Of a DNA stretch of 64,000 nucleotides, positions 23,393 through 35,058 are shown in pieces. Origin of the DNA: Picochlorum sp. 'celeri' (taxonomy: Eukaryota > Chlorophyta > Trebouxiophyceae); the NCBI GenBank assembly GCA_010909725.1, contig JAACMV010000021.1, forward strand, positions 41,497-105,496. The letters run 5' to 3'. The translations under genes and the position numbers were made by a program. Below the pieces are notes generated by a model. The model searched no databases, had not been told where the DNA came from, and saw nothing but the letters and a program-made list of their open reading frames with translations. Numbering within the stretch: position 1 is the first letter of the stretch; every line of letters starts with the position of its first letter.

Positions 23393-23812
23393 ATGATTCA
23401 AACACTGACTCTCGAATTTGAAGAGGGCACGGTGAGGGTATTCGTTCAGATCTTGGCATTAGAGAAGCAGACATATGTGTATGTAGGCATGGGATCATTG
23501 GATTCCATGAGTGTGGCTGTGCCTGGCATAGGGCAAGAAGAGGTGTGTTTCTTGAGTATGGGTGCCCTTCTTCTCTGCAGATTGATGATGTTTGACAAGG
23601 TATCACAAATTCTGCAGACAACGCCTCCGGCATCGACAATCGTATTATCGAGTCGTGAGATGAATGCGGATTCGAAACGGCTGTCGGACATGTTGTGTCG
23701 AAAGAGTGGCACCTCTGTTGTGGCCTCGTACAACATTCCACCACAGGATGCCTCGGTCACAGAGAGCATGAAGCAACAGATATTCGCAGCGCTGGTCAAA
23801 CATATTTGTTAA
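23393..23812 (+). CDS. PSMG4: Proteasome assembly chaperone 4-like protein
   Basis: The ATG at 23393 is in the TTTCAACATGATT context. Pattern matches PAC4: LEFEEGTVRVFVQILAL, YVYVGMGSL, then STIVLSSRE, a Lys/Arg-rich helix (SKRLSDMLCRKSGTSVVASYNI) and a C-terminal helix (MKQQIFAALVKHIC). The stretch 23543-23617 begins GTGTGTTT and ends TTCTGCAG. It is 75 nt, phase 0, and its 25 encoded residues have no counterpart in PAC4, so it is read as an in-frame intron; the spliced protein is 114 residues, close to the family size. PAC3-PAC4 guides alpha-ring assembly of the 20S proteasome. The 3' end abuts the convergent next gene. Confidence 0.72.
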   Translation: MIQTLTLEFEEGTVRVFVQILALEKQTYVYVGMGSLDSMSVAVPGIGQEEVCFLSMGALLLCRLMMFDKVSQILQTTPPASTIVLSSREMNADSKRLSDMLCRKSGTSVVASYNIPPQDASVTESMKQQIFAALVKHIC

Positions 23813-24789
23813 TCATCTTCATTAGAAAAATCAAAATCATTGTCGAAATCAGAAAATTCAGAGGTGAGCAGAGCTGCCTCGGCCTCGTCATCAACAATAT
23901 CCTTGGCATCCTGTTCGTGCATCAGTTTCCCCTGGGCCTCCAACCATTCTGGAACACCGGGATGGTGCACGTACCCTTCAGCTACAAAATTTGTCCGCGA
24001 TCCAGGCTTTCTCACCTCAAATGGAATATCTCGTGGATCGGCGGCCTCGCCGTTCTGCGTGATGAGGTCCCAGATTTCCTTCATAGTCCATTCTTTGTAG
24101 TCTACTTCTGCAGGATCCAAGGACTCTTGTATCCTAAGGTCCGTCCTCCAGTCCGACGCAACGAACGGATAGCTCCCTACAGTCTCTTCATTATGCTTCT
24201 GCCACTGCTCATAGTCGCGTTCAAACCACCGTTTTGTTTCCATGGAAGCACGCAGATCCCACTCTGACACATTGCCTCTGTCTGGGGCGAGGGGAAGACT
24301 GTCTCCATCGAAAAACCTGGCAGCCGAGGACTCCTGTACGACAGGATTTGAGCTACTCCCAGCGATATTGTCTCTGAAAATTACCTTTTCTTCCACATCC
24401 TGCGCTTCCGGGACACCGACGCTGCTCGCCGAGGACGGAGGTTCCTGTTCCAGGTCCTTCTGCATGTACCCAGCCCACTCCAACACTCTACACACATGAG
24501 ACATGTCAGCATGCATGATGCATGGGCCCATATTTAATCAAACGTACTCATCATCCTGTTCTTCCGTCAGATGCACGGAGACATTGTCGAAATCCGCCAC
24601 ATTAATTTCTGCCTCAATGTCGTCGCACTCTTCCAAAATTTCCTCCATAGAAAGCTCTTTATCGCTCTCACGTGATTTGACTTGTATACTTCTAGTAGGA
24701 TGGTGTAGTACATTGCGAGAACGGGGCAGGTGCGGTGTGGAGCACAGAGACGGGCTCACATGCCTCGTGACTGCTTGGAGGACTACCAT
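23809..24789 (-). CDS. Unidentified plastid-targeted acidic protein
   Basis: Two exons. The ATG at 24789 opens MVVLQAVTRHVSPSL, a transit-peptide-like leader without acidic residues for about 35 positions. The intron 24488-24547 (GTACGTTTG...GTGTGTAG, 60 nt) gives a 306-residue product that closes in frame. The mature part is rich in Glu, Asp and Trp, with EWTMKEIWDLITQNGE near 24070 and a conserved-looking EVRKPGSRTNFVAEGY near 23990. The C-terminus is strongly acidic (SDFDNDFDFSNEDD). A resemblance to acidic plastid transcription-associated proteins crossed my mind, but I cannot support a named family. It overlaps the end of the convergent PSMG4-like gene by 4 bp. Confidence 0.7.
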
Positions 24790-24844
24790 TGTCTCTATAC
24801 AATAATCTCTATACAATAATCTCTCTATAATAATCTCTATTTGG

Positions 24845-26364
24845 TTATTTCTGAGAAAGCTTTGGAATCGAGAATCCGCTGCCTGGCTTTAATCTCGGCA
24901 GGGCACCGGTATTGTTCTTATTCTGATGATGGGTTGTGACGGACAGCAACCGTCTCTTTGGTTGTGGAGCAGCAGCGGCAGAGACCCCGCTCGACGCCAC
25001 CACACCCTTCTTTGTAATCTTATTCTTCTCTGTTGTGGTGTTATCATTCGCCCTCGTAGCAAAGGACAGGGCCTTGCTGGGATCTCGTAGAATCTGAGGT
25101 GCATTTTCCTTGTCACTCGGAGCAGCTGAGGAGTCTGGATTCCAATGAGACACATCATCATCACCATCCCTCTTTGTCACTGAATTACTGATTCGACGCT
25201 TTCTTCTCTTGTTCCTACTACCTATACTCTCTGTATCCGCGAAACTCTTCGACGCTCCACTCATGGGACTTGCCCCGAGCTGATCCACAAGGTTGCCCAC
25301 AGCCTGCATGGCATGTGTGACTGCTTTTGGTGCGGACGGCGTCATCTGCGTCTGCGCCTTGAGAGACTCCTCCAACGATGTGATGCGCTTTGATTTCGCC
25401 GTGATATCCTTCTTCTGCTCTTTTACCGTCTTTTCTGCCTCTTTCCTCTTCTTTTCTTGCTCCTGACACGCCTTTTTCAATCGAGCAACCTCCTTCTCCA
25501 ACCCTTCATACCCCTTCACCCTCTTCACAACTTCATCCTTGCTGGAAACACCGCACTCTTTCATCATAGTATCCAAAAATGTCGTGTCACTATGTGGCTC
25601 ATTCGCTCGAGACTGGGCCCTCCGCAGATCAGAGTCCAACAGGTGCATCCTCTCATCATACTGTGTCCTTGTGAGCATCATCTGATTCTGCAGCTGATGC
25701 AGCATGTCATCCTTCATACCCAGCTCCTTCTTCAAGCTTTCCACCATGTGCCGAGCCTTGCTCAACCGACCACACGTGGAACGAGCCACGTCCATCATCC
25801 GGTGCAGCTCTTTCAACAAGACGGCATTCTGCCCTGCAATACACCTACCCACCTCCCTATCCGCAGCCATGTATCGCATCAACTGACCTATCAATTCCTT
25901 CTGCTGACTCAAACTATCAACAGCAGCATTGTATTTGATATTATCATGCATCTTATCCCTCTCCATGCCATGCTGAGCAACCTCATACTTGCTCACCAGA
26001 AACCTCAGCCAGGCTTCCTCCCGTGCCCCACGACGTTTCGTCTGAACATCACACATACATATTTACGACATCAAGCAGCAGTTATCGCAGAAAAGAAAAG
26101 ACACAAGCCCTGTCATTATAGATGAATGCCAAAACACCGCAACAACCAACTAACGACACCGCCCCAATAAAAGCCTACAACAACCCGCACCTCCTGTATA
26201 TCCTCCAATAAAGAATTTAAAACTATTTTTGAATCATGTGCCACCACAGCGACCTTTTTCTTCTCCGTTTCCACCACCTTGTTGGCATAATTCAACAACG
26301 TTCCCTGAACTGACACATCGCACCTCAGCGAGTCAATCTCCCTTGCCGTCTCTGTGTCCACCAT
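24845..26364 (-). CDS. Coiled-coil nuclear-type protein, unknown
   Basis: The ATG at 26364 begins MVDTETAREIDSL. The intron 26042-26190 (GTGCGGG...TGTTCAG, 149 nt) joins LLEDIQE to TKRRGAREE; total 456 residues, in frame. About residues 20-290 are almost continuous coiled coil, with heptads rich in Glu, Lys and Gln. The C-terminal third is low-complexity, basic and Ser-rich, with a bipartite NLS-like NKRRKRR near 25215, a SDKENAP stretch near 25110 and PKRRLLS near 24945. Architecture resembles spindle, kinetochore or chromatin scaffolds, but no family signature is visible. Confidence 0.75.
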
Positions 26365-26614
26365 TATTTTTGCTGGTATCTTTATATATCTTTTCCAAAC
26401 GCTGTCGTCACGGTTGGACGTCTGTATCAATGCGTCCAAACCCGTATTCCTTATATAAAGAGTATTTATATCTATTTATATGTATCAACCCATCAACAAG
26501 CATGTGTGATGGGAACCAATCTCAACAAGACGACGATGATTCCAAAAGATTGAGAATGTAGATGAGCTCCCTCGATACCCAGGATCATAGGACACTGCAA
26601 TAACAATTTAAAAA

Positions 26615-27121
26615 ATGTTGGTAACAAAGGCACAACCCCCTGTGGCGTTGCGTGGACAGCAGCATGCCGTGTCTGGCTGTGTGGGTCTTTCTCGTTCAAC
26701 AAGAACACTATCTAGGAATACTCGTATGCGAAGGGCTGCAGGTGAAAAAGACGGTGATACCAGCGATAGTAGTGCACTTGCAGAAGAAGAGAGAGTAGAG
26801 GCGTTTGAATCCCGACTGAGATCCGGAAAGATGCAGAATGCTCAGCAGCAAGAGGTGGGCAACTCTCCTGGTGCTGAACGGCGAGGTGGGCGAGCTGAAT
26901 GGAAGAAGGGGTCGTTGTTCCCAGAAGGATGGGATGAGATGGATCCGATTGAAAAGGCGACCGAGTTGTACTTGGGCGAACGAGGTATTCTGTACTGGTC
27001 TACCCAGCTGACTATTGGAGGGTTGGTGTTGCTGGTAGCTGCCTGGGTGGGCTTCCGTTTCATCGGGCCTGCGCTGGGGTTATATAATCTTACGAATGAT
27101 ATTTCTACACCGAATCTGTAA
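26615..27121 (+). CDS. Plastid membrane protein, green-lineage unknown
   Basis: 168 residues. The N-terminal ~45 are Ser/Arg/Thr-rich without acids (transit peptide). An acidic linker and then a conserved-looking block follow: LFPEGWDEMDPIEKATELYLGERGIL near 26920-26995. Next is one strong transmembrane helix (LTIGGLVLLVAAWVGFRF near 27010) and FIGPALGLYNL. This layout is that of a small thylakoid or envelope protein. I cannot name it. No intron. Confidence 0.75.
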   Translation: MLVTKAQPPVALRGQQHAVSGCVGLSRSTRTLSRNTRMRRAAGEKDGDTSDSSALAEEERVEAFESRLRSGKMQNAQQQEVGNSPGAERRGGRAEWKKGSLFPEGWDEMDPIEKATELYLGERGILYWSTQLTIGGLVLLVAAWVGFRFIGPALGLYNLTNDISTPNL

Positions 27122-27386
27122 TAATACAATCCTATATGGATACGGCAATCATGAATCGGATCCATTGCAGCAATGGCATTAATGCCATCTCCTTTGAATT
27201 CAAAAGGTCCCGTCTGGAGAAGAAGATTCTCGTCTGGCTCCTGGTTGGCACATTATTATTATTACAGAGAAATTAATTAATTAATATATATGTCCCATTT
27301 TAGTGTTGTATTTCTTCTTCTGTGAAGATTTCATCCTTCTTTGACAACTGCGTTGACCAAATTCGAATACACACCGAACACTTACC

Positions 27387-29100
27387 ATGGGAGCTGGAGA
27401 GGTTATATTGCACCGCGATAGTGATACAAAGACGGAATCCACATGGGTTGTGACGGCGACAAAGGGGAAAGGGAAGGTGATTGTTCCAAAGAGCTCCGAG
27501 GCTGAGGAGCATGTGGGCGGAGGGCCTGCGACTATTGCAGCGCTTTCAAACATGTACGTCCTGAATAGGCATTCTTTTCTGTATTTTTGTTGATACTCTA
27601 TGTATATTAATGGTGCAGAGATATTCAACATGGGGAGAAAATGGAGTATCCGAGTCCTCGGGTGGATCGGGCCTTGTCATACAGTTGGATACAGTATTAT
27701 ACGTTGGATTCTCCTCAGCAGGCGTATGCAGCGCTGGGGTGTATGTGGGACAAGGTCCCTGTGTTGATTCGAAAGAGTCAGGCTGTGAAGGACGTGGGTG
27801 GATTGACGTTTGATACTCTGGGTGTGTTGGCTGGGACAGGGGAGGTTGATGTCTTGTGTAGCGACGTGAAAAAGCATCGATTCATCGAGCCTGATCGGGA
27901 GAAGAATGACCCTCGAGGTCCATATTATGTGCGAGAGTTCGAAACGCAGGTGCTCAAAATGCCTGTGAAGGAGTTTGTGCAGTGCTCTCGGTCCTGGAGG
28001 AAGCAGAAATTGCATCTGACGGTGTGTTTGTATGCGTGTATTTGTCTGTTGCTGGGGATGCCTGATAAAGGTATATGTGATGCCCAATACAGGTTCCTAT
28101 TATGCGGTATTTCTCGGCAAAAAGTGGCGAGGGAAGCGGTGATGAGTCTTTCATCCAGCATAGGCAACAAGGTGCTTTGGAGGGAGTGGCAGAGCATGTG
28201 CAGCGCCATGTCATTGATTGGTCGTGGGTGCATGGATTGTTGTCATCCCAGAGATTTTATAATGCACGGCAGGTATTTTTAGAGGCGGGTGTGAAGAATG
28301 GTTTGTTGCCGACCAGGTATTCTACCGTGGATCAACTGTACATACAGCTGTGTGGGAGTTGCCGAGTGACCATGGTGGCACCCTCTGATGCACTTGGCGG
28401 GCTGTATCCGTATCCGACAGCGCATCCATACGATTCATATGCGATGGCATCGTTAGAGAAACTTGATCGGGATCATTGGCCCGGTGTGGGGAATATATCA
28501 GTGTTTAGAGGGATTGTCTCTCCTGGAGATGTCCTGTATGTGCCAGCATTTTGGTCGGTTCATGCCCACGATCTGGAGGATGAGAACATATGCCTTCGAA
28601 TGACATTATCTTCTGGAAAAAGAGCCCCAGATGCTCAAGCGACGTTGCTCAGATTGTCTCGAGCGATTGAGGAGAGAGTTGCAGATGTTGTTGGTGTTGC
28701 AGACGTCAAGCTCTGGCTCCGTCGTATTGCATCTGGACAGGAAACAAAATACATTGATTTGAGTACCGTGAAGGGTTACAAACGTGCTCGCATGTGCCAG
28801 GATATTCGGGATGAGATCACGTCGAGTATGGGGGAGGGGACTTGGGCTGATGCATTGCGCAGGATTATTGATGGCAGGCTTGAACCGACACCATGGTTGA
28901 ATGAGAATTTCAGAGAGCCGCTGTTGTTGACAGACACTCCTGTGCGAATAGAAGATACTAGGACAGAAGAAGAGAGGAAGTATCCAACTCTGTTTCGGCA
29001 AAAACTTGAGAAGGAGGGTTGGCATGTGCCAAAGACTGAGAGTACTGTTCCCATTCCCGGTGTCAACATGCCTCGTGATGCAGACTACCGTCTGCTGTGA
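27387..29100 (+). CDS. Cupin-8/JmjC-fold protein lacking the usual iron ligands
   Basis: Three exons: introns 27554-27618 (GTACGTCC...GGTGCAG) and 28022-28092 (GTGTGTTTG...AATACAG); the spliced frame closes at 525 residues. The C-terminal half has the cupin-8 (FIH-like) order: STVDQLYIQLCGSCRV near 28320-28370, GGLYPYPTAHPYDSYAMASLEKLDRD near 28398-28475, and the SPGDVLYVPAFW strand near 28520-28555. In active members the first block carries H-x-D and the last has W-W-H; here those columns read R-Y-S and W-S-V, so the Fe(II) site appears lost. It may be a non-catalytic binding or scaffold relative of protein hydroxylases. N-terminal ~170 residues unassigned. Confidence 0.75.
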
Positions 29101-29181
29101 TCTAGAATGCAGGTCTCTATTTTTCGATTGCGAATGGTATACGAACTAATTTGTTAATTAATCAATCAATCAATCCACATG

Positions 29182-30542
29182 TTATACATAAAAGTTTGTC
29201 TGCTTTGATGAGGCTCCCACCTCCTTGAGCTTTTTCAAAATTCTGGTAAAGTATTCCTGCAAGTAGTCCTCTAACGATGAGACAGAACTCTCATCCATTC
29301 CGAGAACTCTGTAGGTTTCTGTCATATCTGCAGTAAAGTCCTCGCCAGCGGAAAGCAAGTCAGCAAAAGCCAGTCTATCAGCAGCATCTCCTGCCCATTG
29401 GAAGGATCTCAAAAAGCTGCGGGCTGCTTTAAGGACCCAAACAGGTACATCACGAACTTCGGCATCACAGTCGGCTAATGTTTCACACAAGCGGACAACC
29501 TGTTCTGTCGTGTACCCACGTGGCCCTGCCAGAGGAAGTGTCTTTCCAATGGCCTCTGGCGATCTGAGCGATGCCATGGTCATCTTGGCAACGTCTTGGG
29601 TATCCAAGTATGCTGTACGGGTGGTATCAGAGGTTCCCCATACCGGCTTCTCTTCTAATATTGGTACTGCATAATTACCGATAATAGCCTGCATGAATCC
29701 GCAGAGGCGGAAAACTGTGTAATCGATTCCTGATTGCTCCAAAAACTCTTCTGTGCACCTCTTGATGTTCATGAGAGGTACCTCTGGGTGCTTGTCGCAG
29801 TGCAAGATGGAAAAGAAGATGTATCGTTGAATTCCCATTGCCTGAGCACTCTGAATCAAGGCCACCTTTCCTTCCCAATCGACGACATCAGCAGATTCCT
29901 CAGGACGAGCTGTACTGCAGTCAATAATGGTGTGGATACCAACCAAGGCAGCAGGGATGGATGTTGGGTCGGTGAGATCCATCTGGACTGTTGTCGCTCC
30001 CCAATCTCTCAAAAAGTCAGCTGGGTTCAGACGTGGGCGAACAGTACACCTCACTTCATACCCCTCGTCCAAGGCAAGTCGAACCACCTGGCGCCCAAGA
30101 GTTCCAGTGGCGCCAACCACAAGAATGGCATTCTTTGGAACCGGGGTACCGCCGGCAGAAGCTGCGCTATTCTCTGCTGCCATAACATGCACACTACTTC
30201 TCCTCATGCGACCTGTTGTGTGAAAAAATTGACGAAATTTAGAACATTCTGCAAAGCCACAAGTCAGCAACCAGAGGCACCAACCCACCCACGGCACGAC
30301 CCACATGTGCCGCCCTCATCAACCAGATCCCCTTGGATATTCATGAAACATCAACGATCAAAACCATGGGCACTGTACTGCGTACCTTGTCCCGGCATTG
30401 ATTGGAACCCACGAGCGGTGGTCCCTCCGACCACTCGACCAGCACCCAAGGCCCTGCCCTCCATCGCCTTCAGGCGAATACTATTGTGCCCAGATGGCCT
30501 GACATTGCTTAAATTGGTGCTACAGTGGACTGTCTTCATCAT
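29182..30542 (-). CDS. HCF244: HCF244/Ycf39-like atypical SDR, psbA translation and PSII assembly factor
   Basis: Exon 1 (ATG 30542) encodes a Ser/Arg-rich transit peptide. The intron 30249-30385 (GTACGCAG...CTTTGCAG, 137 nt) leads to exon 2; total 407 residues. The core begins AILVVGATGTLGRQVVR near 30125 (Rossmann G-x-x-G-x-x-G), RCTVRPR, and VQMDLTDPTS near 29985, with the family blocks IDYTVFRLCGFMQ near 29725 and YLDTQDVAKM near 29605. Substitution of the SDR catalytic Tyr/Lys pair is usual in this NmrA-like group. In plants HCF244 with OHP1/OHP2 inserts chlorophyll into newly made D1 and promotes psbA translation on the thylakoid. Confidence 0.88.
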
Positions 30543-30858
30543 CAGATCAATCTATCAAATGATTCGAGGGAACGGTAGAAATCAGGTGATGACACTGGGT
30601 GGACGACAAAAACTCGATGATCTCTGTCGTTGTCAGCAAAATTCCACTCTTAAAAAACAATGTGTTGTATTTAATGGCTCAGGGATGCCACATTGTCGGT
30701 CCCAAATTCTTGTGGTGGGGAGTCAAAGAGAGATCTCAAGATCTGCAATGGCCGATCAAAACTCAAAAATCGATGGCAACGAAAGGCCATTTCAAACACA
30801 TTAAAGTAACTATGTAAGCAAATACCAGCTGCAAATACGTGTGATACGATACATCAAC
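30543..30858. other. Divergent intergenic region
   Basis: 316 bp between the HCF244-like gene (leftward) and the OS-9-like gene (rightward). Nothing recognised apart from presumptive promoters. Confidence 0.5.
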
Positions 30859-31647
30859 ATGGTATGGAGGTTGAGTCGAGTCCTCTTCTGCTGGAGCCAG
30901 GTGATTGCTCTTGTGTGTCACGGAAGCGGTACCTTTGCCACTGCGTCGTTTCGAAAAGTGAAGAGTGGAATGTTAGATCTTGTTCAGACGCGCGGGGATA
31001 GCGTATCACTGGAGAGAGAGCTGGATGTCAAGTATTCGATAGGCTTTTTGCCAGCAGGTAGACGAGGAGAGGGGGGAGAGGATACCATACGAATGACTTT
31101 GCATAATGGCACCGTGTATAGCTGTAGAGGTAGATATATAGAATCAGATAGTGGTGCAGTTGATGTGACGGAAGATGCGGGAGAGCAGATTAGAAGTGCG
31201 TTAGAATCCCTTGGGGACTGGTGTGCTTACCGTATTGATGGGTGGTGGACCTATGAGATTTGTTATAGACAAGGTATTCGTCAGTTTCATACTGATACAG
31301 AGACAAGTAAGGTAACAAGCGAGTTTTTGTTGGGTAAATATCCAGAGACGCTGGACGCACCCATGATAGTAGAGGGCGACGACGGGGATGCATCGCAGCA
31401 CAACTATGCCTCTGATGTCTGTGGCGAGGGACATGTGTGTGATGTAGGAGACAGATTGGGAGCGAAAAGAGAAGTTGAAGTGAGATATTGGTGTGGTACA
31501 TCGAAGAAGCCGATTGTTGTTGATGTGAGGGAACCAAAGAGCTGCCATTATGTCTTTGATGTGCAGACTGCGGCTATCTGCAATCTCCCAGGGATGCAGC
31601 GTGATGTTGCGGTGCCAGCCCGTCAAATAGAGTGTTGGCAACAATAA
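30859..31647 (+). CDS. OS9: OS-9/Yos9-like ER lectin (MRH domain)
   Basis: The ATG at 30859 is followed by a signal peptide (MVWRLSRVLF... ending near HGSGTFA). The mature protein carries an MRH (mannose-6-phosphate receptor homology) domain, with the diagnostic GDWCAYRIDGWWTYEICYRQ near 31210-31270, GIRQFH, later EVEVRYWCGT near 31470 and a C-terminal CHYVFDVQTAAIC. The double-Trp motif and paired cysteines are those that bind trimmed N-glycans in OS-9, Yos9 and plant EBS6/OS9. Acts in the ER lumen with the Hrd1 ligase to select misfolded glycoproteins for degradation. 262 residues, no intron. Confidence 0.87.
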   Translation: MVWRLSRVLFCWSQVIALVCHGSGTFATASFRKVKSGMLDLVQTRGDSVSLERELDVKYSIGFLPAGRRGEGGEDTIRMTLHNGTVYSCRGRYIESDSGAVDVTEDAGEQIRSALESLGDWCAYRIDGWWTYEICYRQGIRQFHTDTETSKVTSEFLLGKYPETLDAPMIVEGDDGDASQHNYASDVCGEGHVCDVGDRLGAKREVEVRYWCGTSKKPIVVDVREPKSCHYVFDVQTAAICNLPGMQRDVAVPARQIECWQQ

Positions 31648-31674
31648 CTATTGTATTATATGTATGTAAGTAAC

Positions 31675-34600
31675 TTATGTCGGTTTTCTTCCCTGCACCT
31701 TTGGAAGTTTCTTTGCAGCCTTGTCCATAATTTCCTTTGACGAATAATAATGGGGTGCGAGCTCAACAAGCCATTCCGGTTTGATTTCTGTCACAACCCT
31801 CATCATAGGCTTTGACGTCAGAACAAGTTCATGATAAATGACCCAGCGAGGCATCAATTCAGAGAGGCCAGAGGATGGGTGAATGTGCACAGTTTGTGGG
31901 GATTTGACAGTCTTGTATGATCCGTTTCTCTGCAAACTAGCCGTGTGATAGAAGAAGCCTGATGTGATTGCTTTTCTGATACCCTCAAGATCTCCAACAT
32001 TGGTTTTGAGATCGATTTCGCATCGCTCCATAAGGCCAATGATTTGATCCCGTATATCACGTGCACGCTTCATGGACTTGACTTGGACAAAATTTTCATA
32101 ACACCACTGTGCGGCGAAATTTGTCTCTGCCCATCCATTGAATACATTCAACAAAGCAATATGGTCCCCGACATTGCCCATGTGGAATGCTTTGTGTGCA
32201 TTGTCAGCATGTACGGCTTTTTCTTTCGGCCTGTAGAACACAGATGCCCCCACAGACACCATAGCTGCAACAGTGGCAATCTCTTCACTAACACCAAACT
32301 TTTCACTCTGGATGATCATTTTAGCGAGCATTGGATCCACAGGAAATTCAGCCATTTTTCTCCCCATTGTTGTGAGTTCACCCCGATCATTCAGTGCTCC
32401 AAGAGCGTACAACTGCTCTAGTGCTCGGAACATTGTTTCAGACGGGGGAGGATCCATAAAGTCGAAATTAATGAGGTCGTTTATTCCGAGACTCTTCAAG
32501 AGCAGAACCACGTTTCCTAAATTAGTTCTTTGTATTTCTGGGACAGCATTGTCTTCCAATTCGTGCTGAAATGCCCATGCTGTGTAGAGTCTGAAACACT
32601 TACCAGGGGATGTTCTACCTGCCCTACCCGCCCTCTGCATTGCTGACGCTTTGGATATCGGAGTTACCTGCAGAGACTCCATACCAGTTCTGGGATTATA
32701 CGAGTTCTGCTTGCAGAATCCAGGATCGATGACATACTTGATGCCATCAATTGTGAGCGAAGTCTCTGCAATGTTTGTGGCAATGACAATCTTGCGTGCT
32801 CCAGGGGGCGTTGGCTCGAAAATTCGAGCCTGCATGTCCGACGGAAGATTGGCATAAATGGGACAAATCATCAGTTCACCAATCTTAGTGCCCAAACCTT
32901 TTGTTCTTTGTATCAACAGCTCTTCGCAAGTCTCGATCTCTTCCTGGCCACTCAAAAAGATCAATACATCTCCAGCAGGCTGGGTGACATGTATCTGGAG
33001 AGCAGTAATGGCTGATGCATGCAAATAATCTGCCTCTGGGGCTTTTGCATACAAAATCTCTACAGGATATCGTCGCCCAGGTATCCGAAAAATTGGTGCA
33101 TAATCAAAGTATTCTGAAAACTTCTCTGCATCAAGTGTTGCAGAAGAAATAAGCAATTTCAAATCCGGACGAAAGCGTGCAATATCTTTCACTAGACCGA
33201 ACAAGACATCTGTATGAAGAGTCCTCTCGTGTGCTTCGTCGACCATCATGCAACTGTATGATCCCAAATCAGGTTCCGAGAGAAATTCTCTCAGGAGCAT
33301 ACCATCAGTCATATACTTCACTTGCGTCTTCTCACTCGTACAGTCCTCGAATCTAATAGAGTATCCAACTTCATTGCCTAATTTCACACCCATTTCCTGG
33401 GCAACGCGAGCTGCCACGGACATTGCAGCAACTCGCCTAGGCTGAGTGCACCCAATCTTTCCGAGTTTATGGTAGCCTGCTTCATATAGATACTGAGGAA
33501 TCTGAGTCGTTTTCCCGCTCCCTGTTTCACCAACTATTATAATGACTTGATGCTCTGCAATTGCTTCTAGAAGTGAGTCTCTATAAGGATACATTGGTAA
33601 CTTTTTTCTATCAGCTTGGATTTGTTCAAAAGCCGACCTCTTCTCTGCTTCTCGCTCTTCCCTCTCCCTGATCAATCTCTCTTCCTTTGTCTCCTCTTTG
33701 TCCAATATTTCTCCTTTCATATACGAATCCACAATGAAGTCAATTTGATCTTCGAACACGAAATCATACGCATCTTGCTTGCGCTTCTTATCTTTTGTGC
33801 CAATGCTCACAACAGCCTTACTAATCTGTTCCCTTTCTAGCGCATCCTGCTGACCCCATGGAGTCTCTTCCAATGCTGCATCATCTTGGCTTTGATATCT
33901 GGCCGTCAAAACGTCGTATCGCTTCTCTGCACCTTGTTTATCTCCTTCATCATACGCTGTCGGCATATGGTAGGCATCATCATGCTCAAGCTCATCTAGC
34001 TGTTTCTTTCTCTCTTTTGCTAGATGAAGAACTCGCTCTTTGTACTCTAACTCGGCCCTTTCTTTATCCGTGAGATTTTCTCCTTCAAACAAGTACTTCT
34101 CATCCTCGATCTCCTGCTCAAGCTCTTCCAGCTTGGCCTCTTCACGCTTTTTCAAATATTCCCTCCGGGAAGCCTTTCTCAGTTCATTCACCACGGCTGC
34201 CTTGTCTTCAGCTTTCTCGGCCTCCTGTCTCCTTTCAATATCTCGGAGTTCTTCTTTCGAAAGCTTGCGCTCCACCAATTTTCTCGTTTGCTGCTCGTCT
34301 CTTTCCTTTAGACGCCTCTCAAATTCCTCCTTTTCCTCCTGATCTTTTCGCATCTTCTCCTCTTTTGACAAATGCTGCTCTTGCCCATCTCCACCAGAAA
34401 CTGCTTCAAACACACCCTCTTCTTCTTCTATGTTTTCCTCTCTGGATTTCTTCAAACGGCGCTTCTTCTTCTTCTCCCCCCTGTCAGCCTTGTCCTGCCC
34501 ACCAGACGTTGTCAAAACACCTCCTCCCCCTGGCTGACCCTGCCGCACGGGCAGCTCATCAATGCCTTCATCCAACAGTAAATCGTATCCTTCGTTCCGC

Positions 34601-34974
34601 TGCTGAAGCTTGAAAGCCTCCTTTTCCCTTTGCTTGTAGTCAGACACCTTTTGGCCAGAAGTTCGAGCAGGCAACCGACCCAGCAGATCGTTCGCAAAGC
34701 CTGTCGTCACAGAGGACGAAGGAAACCCCTGACTCTGTAATTTATCTGACAAACTACCCACATCAGATGACTTTTTTGCGATCGAAATGCAGTAATCAGC
34801 GAGAGCCTTTTCTGAAAGTCCTGCACAAGACCATCGAAATGCCAAAGCTGTCAGAACAGTCATTCTCACACTCCCGCAAGCGAATATATCAACTAGTAAT
34901 AACAATAACGCACCCAGAATATCATGCAAGCGACCTTCCACCCAACGACGAAGGTCTTTGTCGTTTCTAGACAT
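31675..34974 (-). CDS. DHX16: DEAH-box spliceosomal RNA helicase PRP2/DHX16
   Basis: The N-terminus has the DHX16-type start ([14 protein letters not shown]). A 93-nt intron at 34821-34913 (GTGCGTTATT...TTGTGCAG) keeps the frame open by chance; removing it joins HDILG to LSEKALADY as in the family and gives 1,068 residues. A long charged region (34600-33700) precedes the helicase core: [15 protein letters not shown] (motif I) near 33525, DEAH near 33240, SAT near 33145, and [18 protein letters not shown] (motif VI) near 32635-32585. Winged-helix, ratchet and OB-fold regions extend to the stop. PRP2/DHX16 remodels the B-act spliceosome before the first transesterification. Intact, no frameshift. 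Confidence 0.93.
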   Translation of the reverse strand: MSRNDKDLRRWVEGRLHDILGALLLLLVDIFACGSVRMTVLTALAFRWSCAGLSEKALADYCISIAKKSSDVGSLSDKLQSQGFPSSSVTTGFANDLLGRLPARTSGQKVSDYKQREKEAFKLQQRNEGYDLLLDEGIDELPVRQGQPGGGGVLTTSGGQDKADRGEKKKKRRLKKSREENIEEEEGVFEAVSGGDGQEQHLSKEEKMRKDQEEKEEFERRLKERDEQQTRKLVERKLSKEELRDIERRQEAEKAEDKAAVVNELRKASRREYLKKREEAKLEELEQEIEDEKYLFEGENLTDKERAELEYKERVLHLAKERKKQLDELEHDDAYHMPTAYDEGDKQGAEKRYDVLTARYQSQDDAALEETPWGQQDALEREQISKAVVSIGTKDKKRKQDAYDFVFEDQIDFIVDSYMKGEILDKEETKEERLIREREEREAEKRSAFEQIQADRKKLPMYPYRDSLLEAIAEHQVIIIVGETGSGKTTQIPQYLYEAGYHKLGKIGCTQPRRVAAMSVAARVAQEMGVKLGNEVGYSIRFEDCTSEKTQVKYMTDGMLLREFLSEPDLGSYSCMMVDEAHERTLHTDVLFGLVKDIARFRPDLKLLISSATLDAEKFSEYFDYAPIFRIPGRRYPVEILYAKAPEADYLHASAITALQIHVTQPAGDVLIFLSGQEEIETCEELLIQRTKGLGTKIGELMICPIYANLPSDMQARIFEPTPPGARKIVIATNIAETSLTIDGIKYVIDPGFCKQNSYNPRTGMESLQVTPISKASAMQRAGRAGRTSPGKCFRLYTAWAFQHELEDNAVPEIQRTNLGNVVLLLKSLGINDLINFDFMDPPPSETMFRALEQLYALGALNDRGELTTMGRKMAEFPVDPMLAKMIIQSEKFGVSEEIATVAAMVSVGASVFYRPKEKAVHADNAHKAFHMGNVGDHIALLNVFNGWAETNFAAQWCYENFVQVKSMKRARDIRDQIIGLMERCEIDLKTNVGDLEGIRKAITSGFFYHTASLQRNGSYKTVKSPQTVHIHPSSGLSELMPRWVIYHELVLTSKPMMRVVTEIKPEWLVELAPHYYSSKEIMDKAAKKLPKVQGRKPT

Positions 34975-35058
34975 GCCTTGTCTCTCTCTACTGCTCTTCT
35001 AATTCAAACTGCTGAATTATAGTCATTACATTACGCGTCATAAAGTAAAAGCAAAAAA

